64,000 nt of DNA. Origin: Vallitalea pronyensis (lineage in GTDB: Bacteria > Bacillota > Clostridia > Lachnospirales > Vallitaleaceae). Location of the stretch: positions 5,723,001 to 5,787,000 of the forward strand of contig NZ_CP058649.1 in the NCBI RefSeq assembly GCF_018141445.1, written 5' to 3'. The position numbers were made by a program, and so were the translations under genes. This document shows, piece after piece, positions 1 through 6,927 of the stretch; position 1 is the first letter of the stretch, and the number at the start of each line of letters is the position of its first letter. Under the pieces are notes generated by a model. That model saw only the letters and a program-made list of their open reading frames with translations. It ran no database searches and was not told where the DNA came from.

Positions 1-967
1 TAACCACTAATTTTCTATTATTTTGCAGCTCTGGATGACACATAGCCATATCATCTGTTATTGGATTCAAATCACAGGTGTCTGCGATATCCAAGTATAT
101 ACGCTCGTTAGTTACGATACTTTCAGCAAAGAGTATACTACCGTCTACCTCGCGATGTACCTCTTCAATCATTTCACTTTTTCCACCACCACTAGCACCT
201 TCGTGCATGATAATCAGAGAGTTATCATAAGGTGTGGTTACTTTTACTGTTGATGCATGAACCGTTGTCCAGTTTTCAAGCTCACCAATATTCAATAGGA
301 CACCATAGATTCCTTTTTTGGCACTTGGTCCTGGATATAAATTAAATGAAAAGATTTCATGAACATCTTCAAGTCGATTGTGGACAACCACTTGCTTGCC
401 ATCAAAATGTGTATGTCTAAAAGGTGGTGCTAAATAGATAATTGCTCTTGGCTCAAAAGTTTCACCGATTTCAGCTTCTGGAATAAACCCTTGTAAATCA
501 GCTAGCCCTGCTGCAAAAAAGGCAGCATTGATTGGACAAATAAGTAGGGTAGGAGAACCGAATTCATTATCTCCAGCATATAAAGGCATGACAATTAACT
601 CTTGCTTTTTCAGCCATTCATAAGTTTCTCGTCTTACCCCATCAAACTCATCACCGTAACGTTCTTTGTATCGGGTCTTATCTGTATGTTTGTTATCCCC
701 AATAAGCATACAATCTGGATCACGTCGTCTCATATACTCTTCAAGGTAATTAACAGATGCTCCATTTTTACACTTAGTAACGGTCGCTTCCTCAACTAAG
801 CCCATTCCATCAACCATATAATTCACTTTAAAGACGGATTGTCCGCCACCAGTCGCTAGATCAAGTAGATGTTTTCTACTTTTGGGTACTGTCACTTTTG
901 AAGCTGAATCTAATATAGCCTTCACATCTTCGTTTACTTTAAATCTTGATAAATCAAATACACTCAT
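1..967 (-). CDS. DUF4914-type P-loop protein (3' end outside window)
   Basis: The reading frame is open from the ATG at 967 to the window edge, giving about 322 residues; the rest lies outside. A P-loop (HEGASGGGKSEM, about residue 255) with the G-x4-GKS spacing suggests nucleotide binding, as in PEP-carboxykinase/HPr-kinase-like folds. I recognise it as resembling the large DUF4914 family of anaerobes, whose function is unknown to me. Two ATGs lie side by side (970 and 967); AAGGAGG sits at a better distance from the second. A terminator-like hairpin with a T-run (983-1030) lies directly before its ribosome binding site, so read-through from the DUF2294 gene upstream is probably controlled. 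Cytoplasmic; no signal peptide or membrane segment in the visible part. Confidence 0.6.
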   Translation of the reverse strand, partial: MSVFDLSRFKVNEDVKAILDSASKVTVPKSRKHLLDLATGGGQSVFKVNYMVDGMGLVEEATVTKCKNGASVNYLEEYMRRRDPDCMLIGDNKHTDKTRYKERYGDEFDGVRRETYEWLKKQELIVMPLYAGDNEFGSPTLLICPINAAFFAAGLADLQGFIPEAEIGETFEPRAIIYLAPPFRHTHFDGKQVVVHNRLEDVHEIFSFNLYPGPSAKKGIYGVLLNIGELENWTTVHASTVKVTTPYDNSLIIMHEGASGGGKSEMIEEVHREVDGSILFAESIVTNERIYLDIADTCDLNPITDDMAMCHPELQNNRKLVV

Positions 968-982
968 CATATTCCTCCTTCT

Positions 983-1070
983 AAAAAAAGCAAGCCAAAA
1001 TTCACGTCTGGTTAACGCGAATTTTGGCTTACTTTTAACTGGTTAAAAACCTTTTAATTTGTCTTCCAAG
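983..1070 (-). terminator. Attenuator-like hairpin before the DUF4914-type gene (module M2, copy A)
   Basis: On the minus strand a conserved segment (TTGGAAGAC, then a small hairpin GGTT/AACC, then CAGT) leads into a 15-bp stem (arms 1016-1030 and 992-1006, one mismatch) followed by a T-run at 983-989. The RBS of the next gene starts immediately after. The layout is that of an intrinsic terminator controlling read-through from DUF2294 into the P-loop gene. The same segment recurs at 5592-5680. Confidence 0.7.
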
Positions 1071-1095
1071 TATCTCTATATAAATTTAAATAATT

Positions 1096-1458
1096 TTATT
1101 TATTAAACTTTATTTCAATGTTTTCATCAAAAGTAACCACAACGATTTTCTCTGCCGTAATGGTACTCACATCAGAATGAATACTTATGATATTTGAAGG
1201 AATGACTTCATTAATTGCTTGTCTAAATTGTGAATTGGCCTTCTCAAAAAGACGGGACCGAATCTTCTTTATCAGCTCCGTGCCATCATGGGTTTCTGCA
1301 AGCAATTGCTCCGCAGCCGTCAAGAATCCCCATTGTCTTACAAAAACAACATCATCCATAATTTTTGCATTAATGCGTCTAGGACCTCTTCCCATATAAT
1401 CGGCCTCAAAACGGGTGACGACTTCACATATTTTGGCTTCTGTCTGTCCTTTTGTCAT
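1096..1458 (-). CDS. DUF2294 family protein
   Basis: This 120-residue protein matches the DUF2294 pattern: an N-terminal EAKICEVVTRFEADYMGRGPRRI segment shortened here to its key MGRGP motif, a central FLTAAEQLL stretch, and a C-terminal IHSDVST motif. The family is small, cytoplasmic and of unknown biochemical role. AGGAG at 1467-1471 precedes the ATG at 1458. The gene has its own promoter (1551-1579) and a structured leader, and is followed by a hairpin terminator before the P-loop gene, so the two genes form a conditional operon. The family call is secure from the motifs; the function is not known. Confidence 0.85.
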   Translation of the reverse strand: MTKGQTEAKICEVVTRFEADYMGRGPRRINAKIMDDVVFVRQWGFLTAAEQLLAETHDGTELIKKIRSRLFEKANSQFRQAINEVIPSNIISIHSDVSTITAEKIVVVTFDENIEIKFNK

Positions 1459-1464
1459 AAATAT

Positions 1465-1546
1465 ATCTCCTATTCATATGAAAAAGCGTATTAGGCTTGG
1501 TTCAAGCTGGACAAATCCATCTTACAACCCTTCCTTGCTTTTTCAT
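1465..1546 (-). ncRNA. Structured 5' leader of the DUF2294 gene (module M1, copy A)
   Basis: The predicted transcript start (about 1544) falls at the 5' arm of a perfect 10-bp stem (ATGAAAAAGC 1546-1537 with GCTTTTTCAT 1487-1478). Inside are GGAAGGG, six bases, GATGGAT, a short loop, TCCAG, two bases, TGAACCA. The same blocks with identical spacing occur at 5733-5790. The RBS of the DUF2294 gene follows directly. A riboswitch-like or protein-binding leader is possible; I do not recognise it as a known class. Confidence 0.5.
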
Positions 1547-1550
1547 TAAA

Positions 1551-1579
1551 ATAATACCATACGAATCCAACGTTTGCAA
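1551..1579 (-). promoter_or_regulatory. Sigma-A promoter of the DUF2294 unit
   Basis: Minus-strand -35 TTGCAA (1574-1579), a 17-bp spacer and -10 TATTAT (1551-1556). Confidence 0.65.
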
Positions 1580-1639
1580 GATTTTTATTTATATCTTGCA
1601 TTATATCTACATTTTCCCAAGTCTTCATAAGACCATGTT

Positions 1640-1984
1640 CTAGGGGTTAAATCTTACTAATTCAATAGAAAGCTTTCCTTCTTCTTTTTCAATAATAACT
1701 TGGTCAATCATAGCACCAACCAAGAATAATTGCTCATCCATGTCATTTTCACCTGTCAATTGCCAATAATACCCTTCAACTTCACATTGTCTCTGTATAT
1801 TCAGATTATTTTCTAGCTGCTCAATGTAGTCATCATCAAAAGTAGAACCATATTGGGTAAAATAAATGGATGTTTTGTCTTGTTCTTTTTGAATACGTAC
1901 ATCCATTTCATGGGTTCCAGTCATCATAAACATGGTAAGCATTTCATCAACGATTCGGGTAATTTTTTTAATCTCATGTTGCAT
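1640..1984 (-). CDS. Small protein coupled to the DUF1576 membrane protein
   Basis: About 114 acidic residues with no membrane segment or known motif that I can name. It lies directly behind the DUF1576 gene, whose TGA stop is at 1993-1995. A GTG at 1996 overlaps that stop, but it abuts the AAAGGGAG ribosome binding site; the ATG at 1984, eleven bases downstream, is the more likely start. The N-terminal segment is helical (EIKKITRIVDEMLTMF), followed by a mixed strand/helix part, which would suit a small cytoplasmic regulatory subunit. The tight coupling suggests that it works with the membrane protein. Function unknown. Confidence 0.6.
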   Translation of the reverse strand: MQHEIKKITRIVDEMLTMFMMTGTHEMDVRIQKEQDKTSIYFTQYGSTFDDDYIEQLENNLNIQRQCEVEGYYWQLTGENDMDEQLFLVGAMIDQVIIEKEEGKLSIELVRFNP

Positions 1985-1992
1985 AGTCGATA

Positions 1993-3264
1993 TCACTCCC
2001 TTTTGAAAGCATCTACAATAGGTATTATAAATCCTGCAACGATACCTCCTGCAAAACCATTATTGTATAGGTTAATACCTCCGTGAATGACGCCAACATT
2101 TGTTACCAACATTAAATGCATCATACCTGCCACGATACCAATACCAATACCATAAGACCCAGCAATAGGAGCAAGCGTTGTAGAAAATAATAATGAAATA
2201 ATCATACCTGTAGAAGATAGGTCATATCCCAGAACAAGAGAAGTAATAAAAACCCCAAGTACAATTGGAAAACAATTTTTTAGATGTTTACCAAAAGCGG
2301 AGAATCCCACAACCGTAAATATCCCTGCCATAACAGGCCCGTTAATAACACCTTTCACCATAATCACATATATTATGCACAAAAGTCCCATGATGCCCAT
2401 GTTAAAAAATGTTATACCGTACCCAACTAAATGAGTAAAATCGGTTACAAGTCTTCCTTTATACTTAAATACTTCTGTAAAATGTTTAAACACGTGTCGA
2501 TTAACATAAAGACCTATGATCATTAAATAACAAAATAAAAATATAAGTAAACCGACAATCAGCCAGCTATTATTTTTATAAATGATACTTACAGGTTCAA
2601 TTTCAATCTTAAAACTTCTAAATATGCTTGTTAAAACTGTTCCTAGAATCCCAGATGCAAAGCCAATATTATAGAGATTAAAACCATCATGAAATTTCAA
2701 CATTTGCGTCGAAAGAGGCACAATGATAAATCCAATAAATATCCCAACAATAATACCAAAAGGTAAAGCTATATATGTAGGCAATATATCACCAAAACTG
2801 ATTTCACTGATAATGGGGGCCAAGGCTGTAGCAAACATGATGACCAATATACTATCTTTGAATGCAATTCTTTGATATTTAGTATACATATATCCCCCCA
2901 GATAAATGGGGATTACATTAAAGAGGTTCTTACCAAAAAAAGCAAATCCAATAACGGTCATGAAAGCTGCTATCAATAAACCATTTATTCTCAATTTATA
3001 ATAGGCCAATAAATACAAATTAAAGAAACCAATAACCGCAGCATTGACAAAAGCCGCCCCTATTCCTCCTATAGCTAAAAAATCTGTTAAAAGGATTGTT
3101 GGTGAGACAATGATATCGACAACACCTTTAGCTAATGTGTTAAAATCAGCTTGGTACACACTTATACCAATTCCAAATATCATAAAACTAATGGGAAACA
3201 TAAGAAGAATCAGTAACTTCTGTTCTTTATGCAATTCCTTTTCTTGAATTTGATATAGTTGCAT
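1993..3264 (-). CDS. DUF1576 family multi-pass membrane protein
   Basis: About 423 residues with ten or more hydrophobic segments; matches DUF1576, an integral membrane family of unknown substrate. The protein is an internal duplication: GFAFFGKNL in the first half matches GFSAFGKHL in the second, and GFNLYNIGFASG matches GINLYNNGFAGG. Such two-fold repeats are typical of transporters with inverted or parallel repeat units, so a transport role is inferred. A start at 3279 is possible, but GGGGTGG lies six bases before the ATG at 3264, which I prefer. It overlaps or abuts the small downstream gene and is probably co-transcribed with it. Confidence 0.75.
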   Translation of the reverse strand: MQLYQIQEKELHKEQKLLILLMFPISFMIFGIGISVYQADFNTLAKGVVDIIVSPTILLTDFLAIGGIGAAFVNAAVIGFFNLYLLAYYKLRINGLLIAAFMTVIGFAFFGKNLFNVIPIYLGGYMYTKYQRIAFKDSILVIMFATALAPIISEISFGDILPTYIALPFGIIVGIFIGFIIVPLSTQMLKFHDGFNLYNIGFASGILGTVLTSIFRSFKIEIEPVSIIYKNNSWLIVGLLIFLFCYLMIIGLYVNRHVFKHFTEVFKYKGRLVTDFTHLVGYGITFFNMGIMGLLCIIYVIMVKGVINGPVMAGIFTVVGFSAFGKHLKNCFPIVLGVFITSLVLGYDLSSTGMIISLLFSTTLAPIAGSYGIGIGIVAGMMHLMLVTNVGVIHGGINLYNNGFAGGIVAGFIIPIVDAFKRE

Positions 3265-3520
3265 CAATTCCCACCCCATACTCTATATTTAATTCACTTG
3301 CATCAAATAAAACAAATATAGCCTTGTTAATCTTATCACAATCTTGACATTTTATCAATGGATTTTAAAAGCTTTCTTAATATACATTTTCATCTAATCC
3401 CATTTTTTTATCTTTTACCATGAAGCATATAATATTCCTTGATAACTGATAATTTATGGACTAAATAAGGCTACTCCATTTTCTTGCAGCACTACCTTGT
3501 ATCGGGTTTCTAGTCACATG

Positions 3521-5122
3521 TTAAAGGGTCATGTGCAGATACACTAATTGGAACACAAAAAAACTGGCAATAAGCAATACAATTTGGTTAAAATTCAGTT
3601 CAATATCGCGAATCTTTTTTAATACACCCATGTGTTTATATACATATCTATAAAATATAAAACCTATCAGAATACTTACAAGATAGATTGTGCTTTTAAT
3701 CAAATAATCGCCTATCTTAACGCTTAATGATACATTAAACAGCATATTAATAATCACTGGTCCTAGAACCCCACCTAATAAGCAAATGCTGGCTAATACG
3801 CTCAATGAGAGCTTCTGATTCCATGTCATGGTACTTGTATCATCACTCTTACCAAATAACATGGCTGCATATTTGATATAGGTCACAATGGTCCCTAAGT
3901 TAATAAAGATTAAGCTCATTTCTATCACATTGGATGTGAGATTGCCTTTTTGAATGTAATATTTTGATATACTACTTCCAAAAAGGGGAGCACCCGTTAT
4001 TCCTAATATGGCAAAAATGATAATACATGCTATAAAGGGCATGCGCCTAAACACACCTCTGATTTCCCTTATATTTCTTGTTTTATATGTCTCAATAATG
4101 ATACCCGCGGCTAAGAATAACGTTGATTTACTGATGGCATGATTAACAATGTGATACATACTGCCCCAATAACTATAGTCATTCTTCATGGATACACCTA
4201 CTAAAATCAGACCAATCTGACTGATGGTGCTATAGGCTAAAATAAGTTTTATATCATCTTGGGATACAGCTAAGACAAACCCAAATATACCCGTAAGTAG
4301 ACCCATGATGATGTAGATTTGATGGGTTTCAATGTTAAACTGAAACACATCTTGCATTCTTATAAATAAGTAAATGCCGCCTTTCACATACAGCCCAGAT
4401 AAAATGGCTGAGACAATAGAGGGGGCTGACGGTGTGCCATGAGCTCTTGGTAACCAACTAAACAAGGGCATAATAGCTGATTTAAATCCTACGGCTGTCA
4501 ACAGAAATGCGTAGGGCAGAAGTAAACTTTTTGAATGTGTTACGAGGGGCATACTATCCTTTATAAGCTGCATATCAAGGACACCAAATATTTTATAGAT
4601 ATAACCAATACCAAACAAGAAGAATGTCATGGATAGAAGATTAGTGAAGAGATAAATCATACCATCATAGATGGATTGTGTATCTCTTTTATACATAATA
4701 AGAATACTTACAACAATTGTCGATACTTCTATAAGAACGTATAGGTTAAACAAATCTCCAGATAAAAAGATACCGTTAATAAGTCCTTCTAAGACTAAAA
4801 AAAGAAATAAAAAGAGTTTATTCATGTAGTGCTTATGAAAATTAAATAGTAGCATAACCGAAAACAGAAAGACATTTAACAGCACAAACACAGCTGTAAT
4901 GGCATCTGCTCTTAGGGTTATGCTTATACCTCTAGGATAATTCCCTAATGTATTAATAAGTTGTCCAGTCATATGCACTTGAACTAAGGTATTCACTGCC
5001 ATGACCAAATAAATGATTTGCGAAAAAAGTATAAGGTATTTCCTGTTTATTCCTGTGCATATATATCCAAGTAAGGCAATCATGATCGGTAGTAGAACAA
5101 ACCAATACAACTGCATGGACAT
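3521..5122 (-). CDS. Proton-conducting membrane transporter, MrpD/NuoM/NuoN family
   Basis: A 533-residue protein with about 14 membrane helices. The family core is clear: FKSAIMPLFSWLPRAHG, then TPSAPSIVSAILSGLYVKGG, including the helix lysine and the WLP-AH-APS-SA motif shared by antiporter-like subunits of complex I, Mrp antiporters and membrane hydrogenases. The length and N-terminus fit MrpD-type subunits best. No other Mrp, Nuo or hydrogenase gene is present in the window, so its partners are elsewhere or it acts as an orphan. The RBS GGGAAGG precedes the ATG at 5122. A tiny membrane peptide gene (5178-5258) lies just upstream in the same direction and may share its promoter. Confidence 0.8.
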   Translation of the reverse strand: MSMQLYWFVLLPIMIALLGYICTGINRKYLILFSQIIYLVMAVNTLVQVHMTGQLINTLGNYPRGISITLRADAITAVFVLLNVFLFSVMLLFNFHKHYMNKLFLFLFLVLEGLINGIFLSGDLFNLYVLIEVSTIVVSILIMYKRDTQSIYDGMIYLFTNLLSMTFFLFGIGYIYKIFGVLDMQLIKDSMPLVTHSKSLLLPYAFLLTAVGFKSAIMPLFSWLPRAHGTPSAPSIVSAILSGLYVKGGIYLFIRMQDVFQFNIETHQIYIIMGLLTGIFGFVLAVSQDDIKLILAYSTISQIGLILVGVSMKNDYSYWGSMYHIVNHAISKSTLFLAAGIIIETYKTRNIREIRGVFRRMPFIACIIIFAILGITGAPLFGSSISKYYIQKGNLTSNVIEMSLIFINLGTIVTYIKYAAMLFGKSDDTSTMTWNQKLSLSVLASICLLGGVLGPVIINMLFNVSLSVKIGDYLIKSTIYLVSILIGFIFYRYVYKHMGVLKKIRDIELNFNQIVLLIASFFVFQLVYLHMTL

Positions 5123-5177
5123 CTTTCCTTCCCTTAATCATCATCACGTAACCATGGCATCATTAACGCTCAATGAC

Positions 5178-5258
5178 CTACCAAGGAGCAATGATTCTTT
5201 GTGAAAAAATAAATAGAAAAAAGATAACGATTATAACAGCTATGACTAATCTTCTCAT
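5178..5258 (-). CDS. Possible 26-residue membrane peptide
   Basis: An ATG at 5258 preceded by AAAGGATGG opens 26 codons ending in TAG. The product starts MRRL, has one strongly hydrophobic stretch (VIAVIIVIFFLFIF) and ends SQRIIAPW, giving a single membrane helix with a positive N-terminus. It lies 55 bases upstream of the MrpD-like gene and downstream of an extended -10 promoter (5314-5343), so it would be the first gene of that transcript. A small helper subunit of the transporter is conceivable; a chance ORF cannot be excluded. Confidence 0.4.
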   Translation of the reverse strand: MRRLVIAVIIVIFFLFIFSQRIIAPW

Positions 5259-5313
5259 AAGAGACCATCCTTTTATCATGAACTTAACATCTCCTGTTAG
5301 CTAAGATAACATT

Positions 5314-5343
5314 ATTATACCATATTGACGTACCACAAGTAAA
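5314..5343 (-). promoter_or_regulatory. Extended -10 promoter for the MrpD-like unit
   Basis: Minus strand TGGTATAAT (-10 5314-5319 with upstream TG) and a weak -35 TTTACT (5338-5343), spacer 18 bp. The -35 overlaps the foot of the long hairpin 5339-5460. Confidence 0.5.
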
Positions 5344-5460
5344 TGTGGCATTAGATATTAAACTACTGATGTGGGAAGAACTCTCTTGTTGGCAACAAAA
5401 CAAGTTTTGTATATAGGTTATATATACCATCAGTAGTTTAATATCTAATCCACTTTTACC
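5339..5460. repeat. Long inverted repeat (about 32-bp stem)
   Basis: Arms 5350-5370 and 5429-5449 are perfect 21-nt inverted repeats (ATTAGATATTAAACTACTGA...). With one bulge and a few mismatches the pairing extends outward to 5339 and 5460. The loop is 58 nt. It sits immediately upstream of the extended -10 promoter. It could be a MITE-like insertion or a regulatory cruciform; no target duplication is visible. Confidence 0.6.
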
Positions 5461-5591
5461 GTCATGAACACTTATAAAACAAACATCCATCTAAATTATG
5501 TTATAAACCTTTTGACATAAAAAATAAGTCATTTTTCAGGCTTAATTAGGTGGTTTTTCATATGCTAAATTCAGATACTTTTCATATTAAG

Positions 5592-5786
5592 AAAATAAAA
5601 AAGTCAACATTCACTTACTCATTAAAGTGAACGTTGACTTACATGTGACTGGTTATCTACCATTCAATAGTCTTCCAACTCATTCTATCATTACATATCT
5701 TTACATATCAAAAAAAGGCTAAATCAGTTTTACTTATGAAGTGGCTCACACTGGATTATCCATCCATCAGAGTCCCCTCCCATATT
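5592..5786 (-). ncRNA. Putative stand-alone small RNA (modules M1 and M2, copy B)
   Basis: A promoter at 5793-5821 and a strong intrinsic terminator (arms 5625-5640 and 5601-5616, T-run 5592-5600) delimit a transcript of about 195 nt without a credible ORF. It contains GGGAGGG-N6-GATGGAT, TCCAG-N2-TGAGCCA (5733-5790) and TTGGAAGAC ... TGGT/ACCA hairpin ... CAGT (about 5641-5680). Both modules also occur around the DUF2294 gene (1465-1546 and 983-1070), there separated by the gene. I know of no described RNA class with these motifs. Confidence 0.5.
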
Positions 5787-5792
5787 AATCCT

Positions 5793-5821
5793 ATGATAAC
5801 ATAACTCATCCTTTATGGCAA
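5793..5821 (-). promoter_or_regulatory. Promoter of the putative small RNA
   Basis: Minus strand -35 TTGCCA (5816-5821), 17-bp spacer, -10 TATCAT (5793-5798). Confidence 0.6.
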
Positions 5822-5892
5822 CCTTTTTAAGTGTCACAATTTAAAAAATAGCATTCATAATGTAACGGATTACATAATATACCATCTAAGTC

Positions 5893-5921
5893 TTGACAGT
5901 TGTTAGTTGACGATATATTAT
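5893..5921 (+). promoter_or_regulatory. Promoter of the isomerase gene at 6009
   Basis: Consensus -35 TTGACA (5893-5898), 17-bp spacer, -10 TATTAT (5916-5921), about 88 bases before the start codon. It leaves a leader of roughly 80 nt. Confidence 0.75.
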
Positions 5922-5980
5922 AAAGTTATAAGTATTTTATACATAGTTATATTTTGGGTCAACAACATTATATTTGTAAT

Positions 5981-5994
5981 CGTATACATATACG
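5981..5994. promoter_or_regulatory. Perfect 14-bp palindrome in the leader of the isomerase gene
   Basis: CGTATACATATACG lies between the promoter and the AAAGGAG ribosome binding site of the gene at 6009. It could be a repressor operator. No second copy was seen in the window. Confidence 0.4.
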
Positions 5995-6008
5995 AGAAAG
6001 GAGACATT

Positions 6009-6749
6009 ATGATTCCAAAAATTGCAGTGCAGCTCTATACCGTACGAGAAGAATGTCAAGAAGATTTTGTGGGTACATTAGAAAAAGTTGCAGCTCTAGG
6101 TTATGAAGGTGTTGAACTGGCTGGCACCTATGGTTTATCCTCTGAAGTGTTAAAAAATCATCTCAATCGTCTTCAACTGGAGGTTGTAGGACATCATATC
6201 ATGTTGGAGGCTCTAGAAGATGATTTAGAAGAAGTCATCGCTTACAATAAGGCCATTGGAAACGATGTGATTATCTGTCCTTGGGCTACGTGGGATACAG
6301 AAGAAGAACTTCGCCACTTAGCCGACCGACTTAACACCATTGGAAAACGTTTAGAAGCAGTGGGGTTAACCTTCTTATATCATAACCATCATCATGAGTT
6401 TGAGAAAATCGGCGACATGTACGGTCTTGACCTGTTATTTCAGTTGACAAGAGAAAGCCATATGCTCATGGAGCTGGATACACATTGGGTAAAACGAGCC
6501 GGCCTAGAAGTCCTTCCATATATGGATGCAAATGGGTCATTGATTAGACGTATACATATTAAAGATATGCAGGAGCTGGATGGTGAAATGACTTTTGCAG
6601 CTATTGGCGAAGGGTTCATGGATATACCTGCTATTCTCAAAAAAGCTGAAGCCATCAACTGCCCATGGGCAATTGTGGAGAATGACCAACCACAACCAGA
6701 TGGTATGACCAACATTACCCAGAGTATTCAATACCTACAATCGCTATAA
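6009..6749 (+). CDS. Sugar phosphate isomerase/epimerase (xylose isomerase-like TIM barrel)
   Basis: A 246-residue AP-endonuclease-2/IolE-type TIM barrel: it begins IPKIAVQLYTVREE and carries the metal-binding segments YHNHHHEFEK, MELDTHWVKRAG, RIHIKDM and IVENDQP. Members isomerise or epimerise keto-sugars or inosose derivatives with a divalent metal; the substrate is not evident here. Longer frames reach back to 5907, but AAAGGAG seven bases before the ATG at 6009 fixes this start. The gene is monocistronic, with a strong promoter, a leader palindrome and a terminator at 6799-6841. It resembles the isomerase at 43624-44385, so the two may act on similar substrates. Confidence 0.8.
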   Translation: MIPKIAVQLYTVREECQEDFVGTLEKVAALGYEGVELAGTYGLSSEVLKNHLNRLQLEVVGHHIMLEALEDDLEEVIAYNKAIGNDVIICPWATWDTEEELRHLADRLNTIGKRLEAVGLTFLYHNHHHEFEKIGDMYGLDLLFQLTRESHMLMELDTHWVKRAGLEVLPYMDANGSLIRRIHIKDMQELDGEMTFAAIGEGFMDIPAILKKAEAINCPWAIVENDQPQPDGMTNITQSIQYLQSL

Positions 6750-6798
6750 GAATCATATGCTTCATATGTGGTTCACTGGGACACTTGTTATAACATAA

Positions 6799-6841
6799 AA
6801 GAGGAGCAGTCATGGTTCATCATGATAGGCTCCTCTTTTTT
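6799..6841 (+). terminator. Intrinsic terminator after the isomerase gene
   Basis: Stem AAGAGGAGC / GCTCCTCTT followed by a long T-run. Confidence 0.8.
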
Positions 6842-6927
6842 TATATAAATTTACTATTCCCTATAAACTTCATCCTACTTATATCTGCAAGATTCTAATG
6901 CATGAATCGCCTTCTATAACATCATGG

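Noticed and set aside
1465..1546. Known riboswitch class (c-di-GMP, fluoride, preQ1, ZTP, cobalamin, T-box)
   Set aside because: None of the conserved cores of these classes that I can recall matches the GGRAGGG/GATGGAT/TCCAG/TGARCCA blocks.
5284..5490. 68-codon ORF on the minus strand
   Set aside because: It runs through the inverted repeat and over a promoter, lacks a ribosome binding site and shows no family motif.
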